NCBI GenBank assembly: GCA_900538575.1
Contig: UPZA01000027.1
Location: 1 to 13,473, forward strand
Direction: 5' to 3'
Source: an uncultured Ruminococcus sp.
Lineage (GTDB): Bacteria; Bacillota; Clostridia; Oscillospirales; Ruminococcaceae
Length of the DNA: 13,473 nucleotides
The translations under genes and the position numbers were made by a program. Each line of letters starts with the position of its first letter. The stretch's first letter is position 1. A model generated the notes under the pieces. It was not told the DNA's origin and searched no databases. It was given only the letters and a program-made list of their open reading frames with translations. Of the stretch, positions 1 to 8,270 are shown piece after piece.

Positions 1-3000
1 GAGAATTGCTTTTAATCTTTTCTGTTCCTTTGTCTACTTTTTTGACTATGGTCCAAAGCTGACCGGCTTCGTCATATACATATACGTCATTTCCAATACG
101 CGTTATTTTTCCGTTCTTGTCATAACCATAGTTTATCGTCCTGTTATACCCGCCTGTGTATTTAAGTTTACTTATAAATTCTGAAGTTGCATTTTCACCA
201 GATGTAATATAATTATATTCTTTATTGTATAATATTTTTTTGAAGCTTTCAATATCATTTTCTCCAGAATCATGTAATGCCTTATACATACTTTCACTGG
301 AGGTTCTTTCAAATTTATCAGTTTTCTTTAAATAAGTTGAATAAATATTATCTGCAGCTAACCAATATTTCTTATTTGGATTATTCACTAAAGTAGTATA
401 AGTTTTATCGCCAATCATCTCAACACTTTTGTTTTCTTTACTATAGAATTTATGATATACCCCATCACCTGTTTCTTCTGTAACACTAACATCGTCCGCA
501 TCTATTGAATAAACAATAATTCTATTTGATGTACTGTCTTTAATTGATTTCAGTGCACCATATTCATCATAGATATAAATATATAAGATATTATCATTTT
601 GTTTGATTGACGCTTTGTTTTTATCGGTATCATACAAATAATTTATGTTCTGTTGGTTTCCATAGCTTCTTTTAATAGTAAGTCCGTTATCATCATAGCT
701 GTAATCAATTAGATTATTATCTCCAACTTTAATTGATTTCAATAATCCAAATTCGGTGTATCCAAAATTATAATTAAAATCATTATGAATAATTTTGCTC
801 TGTCTGTTACCGCTATCGTATAAATATGATTTTTCTACCAACTCTCCGTTGCTTAATCCGGAAATATTCTGTGACATCTTAGTTATATTTCCAAGCTTAT
901 CATAAACATATTTTTCAGTACTACCGGAAGAAGATGTAACGTAATCTAAATTACCCGAAGACAAATCGTAGCCATAATTAGATTCATTACCCAAAGCGTC
1001 AATTGATGACTTAAGATAATTCCCATTATACGAGTATTTATTGCTTTCCTTTAATGAAACGCCGTCTATTATTGTTTCGTCTGATAAAACGTTTCCGTAT
1101 TTATCAACAACACTGACTGTTTTTATTCCGTCGGTTTCTTCGCTGGTTGTTACGCTTCCGTCTGAACTTATTGATGTTACAGGCTCAGGTTCTGTAGTTT
1201 CTTCAGTTACCGTTGTTATTTCGCTTGTGCTTACTGTAGCTTCTTCCGCTTCTTCATCTTTGTATACAACAATTCCGTCAAAATAAGCCTCATTTATCTG
1301 ATTTGAATAATTTATTGCAACGGTAAAATGAGTATAAACATTCTCCATCTTGAAACTCTTTATTGCATACTGCCAATCGGTACAGTATGGATTAAATTTA
1401 ATCGTCTGAACATCGACTATTCTTGCCGCATTAAAAAATGTTACCGTTATATTAAACGGATTCTGCGGTGAAGCATTTGCTTTAGCCCAACCGCCTATTT
1501 CAAATGTTTCCCCTTCACTAATTCCACCATATTCTTGTGAGATTATATTTACCTTATCCGGAGAACCGTTTAATTTAACGGACTTATCATTTCCTGGATG
1601 TCCAATACTATCCCATGATGAATCTGTATTGTTTCCTACTAACCAATCTGCCAGACCACTTTCAAATTCTCCATTTTTAAGAAGATTAGTATCGCTTTTC
1701 TTATTCTCATAAGTATTGATCAGACTGCTTAATCCATGAGCATCAGAGCTCTTGGCATACTCATTTACAGTTACATCTCCATTTAAGTTATATGTTGAAA
1801 TCAGATCACCATCGGCGCTGAACGTAAGCGTTTCTGTATCGCCCGTATTGTTATTTATATATTTTGTCTGACAAGGAGAATACTCAATGGATATGTCTCC
1901 GCCTTTTGTTCCACGGCTTCCATATTCAGTTACTGCAGTTACTTTTTTAGGCAGGTTTATCGAATTGCTAGTATACTCAAAGTCTATGCTGTAGCCGTCG
2001 GTATTAACTGCCGAAGCCAAGCAGTATGTTTTCCAGCTATAATTTACCCATTTACCGTCAGGATATGTAACCTTGGCAAGAGTTGCATTTGTATAATCAT
2101 AGCTTACCTTTTTCAAAACGGTATTTGTATTTCCGTAATATGAAATATCCGTCAGCTTGCCGTCTGTATAGCTAAAATCGTACTTTCTTCCTACGCCGTC
2201 TTTTATATAGTCTATTTCATACAGCTTTGTATAATCCCCGTTGTATGCCACTTCAATTGACGGTTTTGCGTTTACATTAGTATCAGTTATTTTTATTAAT
2301 CTTCCGTACTTATCAAAGCTGTATTCATAACTGTTTGCATCGGTTATTACAATATTTGAATAACTACTGTCGCTCGTTCCTTTGTTTGTGAGAGTATATC
2401 CTCGTCCGCTTCGGTCGGTATACTCTCCTGTTTCCTCATCTTCATCAAAATATACTGTACTTCCATCATCGCAGACATATTCATAAAATTTATTCCTTCC
2501 CAAATCTGACTTATAGCTTATCATCTGCGAATAATTTGTTCTGAAACAGTATCCGAATGTCGAAGCGTTAATTTGATTCAGGTTATATATCATTGATATA
2601 TTCACAGGCATTACATTTCCGTCTACACCTATATCTTCTCTTGTAAGCATGAGGCTGCCTGAGAAGTCGTTGATCGTTGCTGTTCCTGCTCTGCCTATAT
2701 CAATAGTTCTGCTGTTTTCAAGCTGAGCCTGTGATACCGTGGTATACTCCATCGAAATATACGGTATGTTTTCAGAATTTGCTGCGTCTGCCGAATAGAA
2801 CACCGACTGATTATTTTTTGCATACGGCGATGAAAGCTTTATTCCGAAATTTTCTCCCCCGTTATACCAGTCGTACACCGTATTGGTTATATCCCAATAC
2901 ACCCATTTATCCTTTTCAGACGGTACGCTGCATACATCGAGAATTGTACTGTCAATTTTCGGAGCATTTGCTTTTACTGTACTTGTTTCCCAGCTTGATG

Positions 3001-4177
3001 TTATTCTGTAAGCATTGATCTTATTATCCTTATCTGACGCTGTTTTCAGATTTAATTTAGCATTGGACATTGTCCATTGCTTATCTATATAAGGCAGCTT
3101 TGTGAAGTTTATATACGCGTCCATCTTAACGTTTCCGTTGCCTCCTGCACCTGCATAAAGGTTAGGATTACTTGACAAATCAAGAGGCGCTGCGCTTATC
3201 ACTGATGTATCAACAATTTTATCGTTATATGGCTTCGTACTTATAGTAGGATCAACTGTTACAGGATACGCTCTTTCCTCATCTGTCAGCCATTTCTGAT
3301 CAGGCTCATATGTAAGGATATATTCTTCTCCGTCTTTTTTAAGCTTCGTTTTTATTTCACTTGAAAACTCAAAATTTTCATCATACATATACGGTGCAGG
3401 AATGACAAAAACTGCTTTGTTATCACTGTCTGAAAGCTTAACCGAGTTATCTTTCTTCAGCTTAGCTGTCAGTCCGTCTGCCTTTATTCTGAACGAATAT
3501 ATCTGTTTTTCTTCAGGCATTTTCGACAGAACTATATTTTCTTTTAATCTGCTTCCTGAAAATATATACTCAACTTTTTCAGACTCATCCTGTGTATACT
3601 CCACTTTAGCATCCAGAACAGAATCGGACACATAATCCTCTAAGCTATATTTTTTTAAGCTTTTTTCACTGCTTTTTTTAATAATCCTTTTCTCATTGGT
3701 CTTTTTTGCAGACGAATAATTCATATCAATCGGCGTTAAGGAGACCTTGCATCCCTCAGCTTCAACCTCAATATTGCTTTTTCCGTCTATATTTTCCGGC
3801 AGTGACACCTGCATATCCGAGCCGTTTTCATCACTTTCATATTTTTCGGTTTCTTCGTTATATGTAAGTCTGTTATCATATTCTTCCCAATCTTCTTTTT
3901 CATCGTCATAAAAATGGACAGGTGCAGCGGACATAATGGCAATTCTGCTTCCGTCCGACTGTTCATATGTTTTGCTGTACCTTGTTCTTAAGTCTTCTAA
4001 CTCACCTGTGATATACGTCTGTTCTTCATCTTCATTCTGCTCAGGCACAGTATAGTCAACAGTTGTTTCTGATGTGCCGTCTTTAACTGCCTCCGCAAAC
4101 GCCTGAGGCGCTGTTCCTGTCGCAAGAAGCGCTGCTGATGTAAGCAGACTGATTATCCTTCCGTTGATTTTCTTCAT
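1..4177 (-). CDS. Secreted DNRLRE / YD (RHS)-repeat surface protein, 3' end outside window
   Basis: This is an open frame of about 1392 codons that runs off the left edge. I checked the frame at several points and found no stop. The product starts MKKINGRIISLLTSAALLATG..QAFAEA, a typical Sec signal peptide, so it is exported. Residues about 310-450 match a DNRLRE domain (DTSVISAAPLDLSSN.., then WVYWDITNTVYDWYNG..NFGIKLSS). From about 570 there are YD/RHS-like repeats (YSFDKYGRLIKITD, then YGYDLSSGNLDYVTSSSG and YVYDEAGQLWTIV near the edge). Residues about 829-975 (NLLKNGEFESGLADW.. to EAYFDGIVVY) resemble a CBM/galactose-binding-like domain, followed by a Thr/Ser/Glu-rich linker. The family is typically a large cell-surface protein, some members carrying a variable C-terminal toxin or adhesion tip. 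That part is not visible, so toxin function cannot be called. GGGAAG lies about 9 nt upstream of the chosen ATG. Confidence 0.9.
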   Translation of the reverse strand, partial: MKKINGRIISLLTSAALLATGTAPQAFAEAVKDGTSETTVDYTVPEQNEDEEQTYITGELEDLRTRYSKTYEQSDGSRIAIMSAAPVHFYDDEKEDWEEYDNRLTYNEETEKYESDENGSDMQVSLPENIDGKSNIEVEAEGCKVSLTPIDMNYSSAKKTNEKRIIKKSSEKSLKKYSLEDYVSDSVLDAKVEYTQDESEKVEYIFSGSRLKENIVLSKMPEEKQIYSFRIKADGLTAKLKKDNSVKLSDSDNKAVFVIPAPYMYDENFEFSSEIKTKLKKDGEEYILTYEPDQKWLTDEERAYPVTVDPTISTKPYNDKIVDTSVISAAPLDLSSNPNLYAGAGGNGNVKMDAYINFTKLPYIDKQWTMSNAKLNLKTASDKDNKINAYRITSSWETSTVKANAPKIDSTILDVCSVPSEKDKWVYWDITNTVYDWYNGGENFGIKLSSPYAKNNQSVFYSADAANSENIPYISMEYTTVSQAQLENSRTIDIGRAGTATINDFSGSLMLTREDIGVDGNVMPVNISMIYNLNQINASTFGYCFRTNYSQMISYKSDLGRNKFYEYVCDDGSTVYFDEDEETGEYTDRSGRGYTLTNKGTSDSSYSNIVITDANSYEYSFDKYGRLIKITDTNVNAKPSIEVAYNGDYTKLYEIDYIKDGVGRKYDFSYTDGKLTDISYYGNTNTVLKKVSYDYTNATLAKVTYPDGKWVNYSWKTYCLASAVNTDGYSIDFEYTSNSINLPKKVTAVTEYGSRGTKGGDISIEYSPCQTKYINNNTGDTETLTFSADGDLISTYNLNGDVTVNEYAKSSDAHGLSSLINTYENKKSDTNLLKNGEFESGLADWLVGNNTDSSWDSIGHPGNDKSVKLNGSPDKVNIISQEYGGISEGETFEIGGWAKANASPQNPFNITVTFFNAARIVDVQTIKFNPYCTDWQYAIKSFKMENVYTHFTVAINYSNQINEAYFDGIVVYKDEEAEEATVSTSEITTVTEETTEPEPVTSISSDGSVTTSEETDGIKTVSVVDKYGNVLSDETIIDGVSLKESNKYSYNGNYLKSSIDALGNESNYGYDLSSGNLDYVTSSSGSTEKYVYDKLGNITKMSQNISGLSNGELVEKSYLYDSGNRQSKIIHNDFNYNFGYTEFGLLKSIKVGDNNLIDYSYDDNGLTIKRSYGNQQNINYLYDTDKNKASIKQNDNILYIYIYDEYGALKSIKDSTSNRIIVYSIDADDVSVTEETGDGVYHKFYSKENKSVEMIGDKTYTTLVNNPNKKYWLAADNIYSTYLKKTDKFERTSSESMYKALHDSGENDIESFKKILYNKEYNYITSGENATSEFISKLKYTGGYNRTINYGYDKNGKITRIGNDVYVYDEAGQLWTIVKKVDKGTEKIKSNS

Positions 4178-4205
4178 CCTTCACACTTCCCTATATAATT
4201 GTTTT

Positions 4206-4226
4206 GTATTACATATTATGTAATAC
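4206..4226. promoter_or_regulatory. Perfect palindrome at the transcription start, candidate operator
   Basis: The arms GTATTACATA and TATGTAATAC (10 bp each) flank one central T. It starts at the expected +1 of the minus-strand promoter, which is where a repressor would block initiation or early elongation. The TTAC/GTAA half-sites resemble operators of GntR/YtrA- or BlaI-type repressors, but no such regulator is encoded in the window, so the partner is unknown. In RNA it could also form an AU-rich hairpin. Confidence 0.45.
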
Positions 4227-4230
4227 ATTT

Positions 4231-4259
4231 ATTTTATCAAATGTTCTTACATATGTCAA
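4231..4259 (-). promoter_or_regulatory. Sigma-A-type promoter of the DNRLRE/RHS gene
   Basis: On the minus strand TTGACA (4259-4254) is followed by a 17-nt spacer and TAAAAT (4236-4231). This is a perfect -35 box, optimal spacing and a 5/6 -10 box. The expected transcription start is near 4224, giving a leader of about 47 nt before the ATG at 4177. Confidence 0.7.
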
Positions 4260-4309
4260 ATATAGAATATTTTTCTCAAGGATAATTATATATTTCCTTA
4301 CATTACCAC

Positions 4310-4338
4310 TGTACATTCCTTGAATTCAGTGATATAAT
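4310..4338 (+). promoter_or_regulatory. Extended -10 promoter of the Y-family polymerase gene
   Basis: TATAAT at 4333-4338 is preceded by TG at 4330-4331, an extended -10 (TGnTATAAT). A 4/6 match to the -35 box, TGTACA at 4310-4315, sits at 17-nt spacing. The expected start near 4345 falls at the edge of the LexA box. Confidence 0.65.
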
Positions 4339-4345
4339 GATTTCA

Positions 4346-4357
4346 GAACATATGTTT
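4346..4357. promoter_or_regulatory. LexA (DinR-type) SOS box
   Basis: GAACATATGTTT matches the Gram-positive LexA consensus GAAC-N4-GTTC with one mismatch in the last base. It lies 7 nt downstream of the -10 hexamer and 20 nt before the ATG of the polymerase, so bound LexA would cover the transcription start. This supports DNA-damage induction of the polymerase. Confidence 0.7.
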
Positions 4358-4377
4358 CAAATTATGGTGAGAGTTTT

Positions 4378-5619
4378 ATGAAAGAGAGAGTTATATTACA
4401 TTCCGATTTAAATAATTTTTACGCCTCTGTAGAGTGTCTTTATCACCCTGAATACAGAGGAAAACCGCTTGCCGTTCTCGGTGATCCTGAGGCTCGTCAC
4501 GGGATAGTTCTTGCTAAAAATTATGATGCCAAAGCTTTTGATATAAAAACAGGCGATCCCATGTGGATGGCAAAGCAGAAATGTCCCGATATTGTTTTTG
4601 TTCCTCCGCACTATGATCTGTACATGAAGCATTCCAAGCTGATTCGTGAGATTTATTCCGAATACACAGATCAAGTCGAGCCTTACGGACTCGATGAATG
4701 TTGGCTTGACGTTACGGGAAGTACGATGCTCTTTGGTTCAGGTGAGAAAATTGCAAACGAACTGCGAAAAAGAGTCAAGTTTGAGTTAGGCGTATCAATT
4801 TCTGTGGGAGTTTCCTTTAACAAGATTTTCGCCAAGCTTGGCTCAGATATGAAAAAGCCTGACGCTACTACCGTTATCGAAAGCTATAGTTTCAAAGAAA
4901 TTGTGTGGCCTTTACCTGTTAAGGAACTGTTGTATGTAGGGCGAGCAACCCACACAAAATTGAAACGCAAGGGTATCTTTACGATAGGCGATCTTGCAAA
5001 TTCAAATCCCAACAATCTTCGATTTTGGCTTGGTAAAATGGGGGTTGTGCTTTGGCAGTTTGCTAACGGTCTCGATACTTGTCCTGTTTCAAATATCGGC
5101 GCTAAGTCTATGATAAAAACTGTGGGCAACAGCACAACTGCACCAAGAGATTTAATTACTGACGAGGATATACGAATTACACTTATGGTTCTATGTGAAA
5201 GCGTTTCGGCAAGACTTCGGGAATACGGCTTTATCTGCCGCACTGTTCAAATCGGAATTCGTGACAACGAGCTTGAGTGGATTGAAAGACAAGGTAAACT
5301 TGATATTCCCAACCGAACGGCTAAATCCATATTCGAGCTTGCTTTTGCTCTTTTCAAAAGGCATACTAACGGAAAACCCATACGAAGTTTAAGCGTTCGT
5401 GCCTGTGACCTTGAGCCTGTAGACTTTGTTCAATTATCACTTCTGCCTGATGTTGAAAAGCTTCAAAAACAAGAAGAACTTGAAACTGCAATGGACAGTC
5501 TGCGTAACAGATTCGGTCATTTTTCTGTTCAGAAAGGTATTATGCTTCGTGACACGGAGCTATCTGACCTTGATCCTAAAAACGACCATATTATTCACCC
5601 TATGAGTTTCTTCAGTTAA
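4378..5619 (+). CDS. SOS-inducible Y-family DNA polymerase (DinB/UmuC/UvrX-like)
   Basis: A complete 413-aa translesion polymerase. The N-terminal HSDLNNFYASVE carries the metal-binding Asp10 and the steric-gate aromatic region (F14/Y15). YGLDECWLDV supplies the catalytic Asp106-Glu107. SVGVSFNKIFAKLGSDMKKPD (residues about 142-162) is the conserved palm segment of the family, and residues about 180-235 include the helix-hairpin-helix thumb (KRKGIFTIGDLA). The little-finger domain follows. QLSLL at residues 352-356 is a good beta-clamp-binding motif of the QLSLF type seen in Gram-positive UvrX/UmuC-like polymerases. It copies past DNA lesions at stalled forks with low fidelity. The ATG is preceded by GGTGAGAG at suitable spacing and by a LexA-controlled promoter. 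Length and motifs look intact. The subfamily (DinB versus UvrX/UmuC-like) is less certain, so I give no symbol. Confidence 0.95.
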   Translation: MKERVILHSDLNNFYASVECLYHPEYRGKPLAVLGDPEARHGIVLAKNYDAKAFDIKTGDPMWMAKQKCPDIVFVPPHYDLYMKHSKLIREIYSEYTDQVEPYGLDECWLDVTGSTMLFGSGEKIANELRKRVKFELGVSISVGVSFNKIFAKLGSDMKKPDATTVIESYSFKEIVWPLPVKELLYVGRATHTKLKRKGIFTIGDLANSNPNNLRFWLGKMGVVLWQFANGLDTCPVSNIGAKSMIKTVGNSTTAPRDLITDEDIRITLMVLCESVSARLREYGFICRTVQIGIRDNELEWIERQGKLDIPNRTAKSIFELAFALFKRHTNGKPIRSLSVRACDLEPVDFVQLSLLPDVEKLQKQEELETAMDSLRNRFGHFSVQKGIMLRDTELSDLDPKNDHIIHPMSFFS

Positions 5620-5689
5620 TATATGCCTGAGTTTTTTTACTCATGTATTTTAATTTTTATAATACTTTCACCAGGAGATTGTATACTAA

Positions 5690-5724
5690 AATCGGCATTA
5701 AACCATAAAGGTTAAATGCCGATT
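5690..5724 (-). terminator. Intrinsic terminator of the dockerin-protease gene
   Basis: The arms AATCGGCATT (5690-5699) and AATGCCGATT (5715-5724) pair over 10 bp. After one mismatch AACC/GGTT adds 4 bp around a 5-nt loop. It lies 5 nt past the TAA of the minus-strand gene. Read on the minus strand it ends GATTTTAG, a short U tract. On the plus strand no U tract follows, so it should act mainly on the minus transcript, although it may also slow readthrough from the polymerase gene. Confidence 0.7.
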
Positions 5725-5729
5725 GCTTA

Positions 5730-7889
5730 TTAAAAATTTATATCACTGCTGTTAATTACTCCGTCATTGTTAACATCTGCTATCATTTGCTGGATTTTAA
5801 AAATTTCATTATTTCCTTTGCTTAAGCTTCTTATAATAGTTTTATCAGATTCATTCAATACGCCATCAAAGTTAACATCGCCATATTGATAAAATGAGTT
5901 TCCGACATTAATACCATTATCTGTTCGGGTTACACTAGACATCCAACTGTTTAATCGACTGTTATTATAAGCAATATCAAAACTATAGCCTGCCATTATC
6001 TTTTGAACCGGAGTAAGTGTTGCAGTCCCTTTTATTCCGGATGATAATATATTCATATCTGCTGCATTTACAACACCATCTAAATTCAAATCTCCCATTT
6101 TATAATCTGTACCCGAATAAAATATCTTATATTCATCTATGCGTATATTATTACTCCATCCAATCGAATAAGCTGTGAGCTGACTGATTTTCAATGAATC
6201 TTTATGACTCATAATATCATTAGACAAGAATAAGTAAGCATATATATCAGCAGCAGTCGACAATGAACTGGATGTATTAAGTGCAAATTTATAATGATCA
6301 TATACTCCATATAAGTGAAGCATCTCATGTTCAAAAGTATTTGCAGCCATTGTTGGATTTTTCACATAATGTCCATCCATATAGAATGCTTCTTCCGGAT
6401 CGCTAGCCACACTCTTTTCATCTCTTACCAAAGCATACGCAGCAGCTTTTGAGTAAATATTATCATAGTAATCGTTTTTTAATACATAGTTGTATACTAC
6501 CCCGGAAGCTCTGTATTTATTTTTAATATATTTTGTGTATGATGAATCAGCAGATAAATCGATTATTTGGCCATTTGCATCTTTACAGTTTTTCATTCCA
6601 TTTACTACGAAGCCTAAGCCTCCGGCGCTTCTATAAGCGCTTTTCAAATCACCGGTATTACCTCTAGGTTTACCTAATTTATTAACTCCGGGTCCCGGTA
6701 CTACATTTAACAAAAGAGAGCCGTCCCATTCGTTATGAGTATAATGTATCGCCAAATCTTTGTCAGTATCTGCTGTTATAAATTCAACATTTACATTATA
6801 TTCATCTGCCTGTTGTTTTAAATTTGACAATGCTTCGTTCATTATGCTTATTCTGGTATCAATGCTTGAACTTGATATGTATTTGTTTTGAGAAGCTGAA
6901 TAAATCTGCTTCGATCCTGCCGTACCGTCCTGCCATTCTCCTGAAAATCTTTGACTATTGGATTTTGCAACGGGAAGAATCGATGTGTCTGTTCCTATAA
7001 ACGATTCAGATGAATTGTAAATATTACTTCCTTTTCCTGAAGTAATTACTTTATATAACAGTTTTTCATTTCCGTCATATATAAACAATGTTGAAACAGG
7101 TCCTATATTCTCTACCATTTCCATTGTACCTTCAGCACGGAAAAGATTATCATTTTGGTCATAATAATATGTCTTTCCGTTAACTGTTTTAGTTTTTGCA
7201 GTTCCTGAACAGCTGTCAACAAATATATTTACAACAACCTGCCTGCCAATGCAAGATTTTGCTGACCCATAAAGCTGTCTTGGAAAGCTTTCACTTGCAA
7301 AGTAATTATATCTGTAATATGGCGTTCCATAGAAGGCGTCGCTTACTATGGTTCTTGAGCTTGGAGTCATTTCAACATTTTCAAGGCTTGTACAATTATA
7401 AAAAGCCATTCTGCCTATATACTCCACACTATCCGGTATTCTTATGTTATATAAATTAGTATTATAATAAAATGCCAGATCACCTATATATTTCAGATTT
7501 TTCGGTAATTCTATATTTGAAAGTGAATCACAATTTTGAAATGCATAATTCTGAATTTCTTTCACTTCCGTAGCTTGTGTCATATCAATTGTTTTTGTTA
7601 TTGAATTCAATTTAAATGCACCCGATTTAATTGAAATAACTTTATATGCTACGCCTCCATAAGATATTGTTTTAGGTATTTTTAAACTGGCTTTAGTACC
7701 GCCTGTAACACATACCTCTGAATTTGTGCTGCCGACTACTTCATAATTTACTCCGTTATAACTGAATGTTAGGTTTGCAGCAGAAGTTTCTAACAATATA
7801 TTTGTTAAATTACTGCTTTCTGCAAATAAAATTGACAAGCAGAATACAATTGAAAAAATTGATACCACCGTCTTTTTTATCGACTTCAT
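5730..7889 (-). CDS. Secreted LRR-metalloprotease-like protein with dockerin modules
   Basis: A 719-aa protein. The start at 7889 is chosen because AAGGAG lies 7 nt upstream of it and MKSIKKTVVSIFSIVFCLSILFAES is a clean signal peptide. Starting nine codons earlier would put the RBS inside the gene. Residues about 84-190 contain BspA-like LRR_5 repeats (IPDSVEYIGRMAFYNCTSLENVEM). Residues 521-532 read HEMLHLYGVYDH, the HExxHxxGxxDH zinc site of metzincin-like proteases, with Glu522 as catalytic base. IMSH (Met560) is a plausible Met-turn. From residue 599 come Ca-binding dockerin loops: GDLNLDGVVNAAD, GDVNFDGVLNESD and ADVNNDGVINSSD. The product is probably exported and docked to a cohesin-bearing scaffold or the cell surface; proteolysis is inferred from the motif only. 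It is transcribed against both SOS neighbours. The last dockerin loop ends right at the stop, lacking the usual final helix. Confidence 0.88.
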   Translation of the reverse strand: MKSIKKTVVSIFSIVFCLSILFAESSNLTNILLETSAANLTFSYNGVNYEVVGSTNSEVCVTGGTKASLKIPKTISYGGVAYKVISIKSGAFKLNSITKTIDMTQATEVKEIQNYAFQNCDSLSNIELPKNLKYIGDLAFYYNTNLYNIRIPDSVEYIGRMAFYNCTSLENVEMTPSSRTIVSDAFYGTPYYRYNYFASESFPRQLYGSAKSCIGRQVVVNIFVDSCSGTAKTKTVNGKTYYYDQNDNLFRAEGTMEMVENIGPVSTLFIYDGNEKLLYKVITSGKGSNIYNSSESFIGTDTSILPVAKSNSQRFSGEWQDGTAGSKQIYSASQNKYISSSSIDTRISIMNEALSNLKQQADEYNVNVEFITADTDKDLAIHYTHNEWDGSLLLNVVPGPGVNKLGKPRGNTGDLKSAYRSAGGLGFVVNGMKNCKDANGQIIDLSADSSYTKYIKNKYRASGVVYNYVLKNDYYDNIYSKAAAYALVRDEKSVASDPEEAFYMDGHYVKNPTMAANTFEHEMLHLYGVYDHYKFALNTSSSLSTAADIYAYLFLSNDIMSHKDSLKISQLTAYSIGWSNNIRIDEYKIFYSGTDYKMGDLNLDGVVNAADMNILSSGIKGTATLTPVQKIMAGYSFDIAYNNSRLNSWMSSVTRTDNGINVGNSFYQYGDVNFDGVLNESDKTIIRSLSKGNNEIFKIQQMIADVNNDGVINSSDINF

Positions 7890-7920
7890 AAAATCACTCC
7901 TTAAAATATAATTCAATTAA

Positions 7921-7949
7921 ATTATATCATACACTAATAAATTATACAA
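7921..7949 (-). promoter_or_regulatory. Possible promoter of the dockerin-protease gene
   Basis: On the minus strand TTGTAT (7949-7944) and TATAAT (7926-7921) are separated by 17 nt. The -10 is perfect and the -35 is weak (3/6). The expected start near 7914 lies downstream of the far ATG at 7916, which agrees with initiation at 7889. The region is very AT-rich and has two other TATAAT matches, so this choice is tentative. Confidence 0.4.
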
Positions 7950-8030
7950 TGTTATTTTTTCGACATTATACGACAATTTAATAATATGTATATATTACGC
8001 TTTTAAATACAAACTAAATATGGTGATTTT

Positions 8031-8270
8031 ATGATTCGCAAGGTATATGTTGAAGTAACCGCAAGATTTGACGTTGAAGGAAATATCACACCGCTGTCTG
8101 TAACTTGGGAAGACGGAACGTTTTATGAAATCGACAAAGTTTTGGATAAAAGAAGAGCCGCAAGCTTAAAGGCAGGCGGTATCGGTATGCGTTACACTTG
8201 CAGGATTTTAAATCAAGAATCATACTTGTTTTATGAAGAACCGAAGTGGTTTGTGGAGGCTAAGAGATAA
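8031..8270 (+). CDS. Small conserved protein of unknown function, paired with SRAP
   Basis: A 79-aa protein that I do not recognise as a named family. It looks like a compact beta-rich protein: VYVEVTARFDVEGNITPLSVTWEDGTFYEIDKVLD, then a basic RRAASLKAGGIGMRYTCRI and a closing YLFYEEPKWFVEA. The pattern of a Trp-Asp-Gly strand followed by an Arg-rich GG loop and WFVE recalls small proteins found beside Y-family polymerases in Firmicutes; that is recollection, not a search result. GGTGA about 7 nt before the ATG serves as RBS. Its TAA overlaps the ATG of the SRAP gene by one base (TAATG), so the two are translationally coupled and probably act in the same process. The Arg/Lys patch would suit nucleic-acid binding, but this is inference. 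Confidence 0.85.
   Translation: MIRKVYVEVTARFDVEGNITPLSVTWEDGTFYEIDKVLDKRRAASLKAGGIGMRYTCRILNQESYLFYEEPKWFVEAKR

Noticed and set aside
4245..4260. A second LexA-like motif, TTACATATGTCA, in the divergent promoter region
   Set aside because: Only half of each half-site matches GAAC-N4-GTTC, and TTGACA of the minus promoter explains most of these bases.
5628..5643. TGAGT-TTTTTT-ACTCA after the polymerase gene as a terminator
   Set aside because: The stem is only 5 bp, the T run lies in the loop and no U tract follows the stem.
7890..7916. Upstream start (MNYILRSDF) for the dockerin-protease gene
   Set aside because: The strong RBS lies inside this extension, the signal peptide begins at the later ATG, and the likely transcription start is near 7914.
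7961..7980. CGACATTATA/CGACAATTTA tandem decamers upstream of the 79-aa gene as a regulatory repeat
   Set aside because: Two copies with 8/10 identity in very AT-rich DNA can occur by chance, and no promoter could be placed confidently around them.
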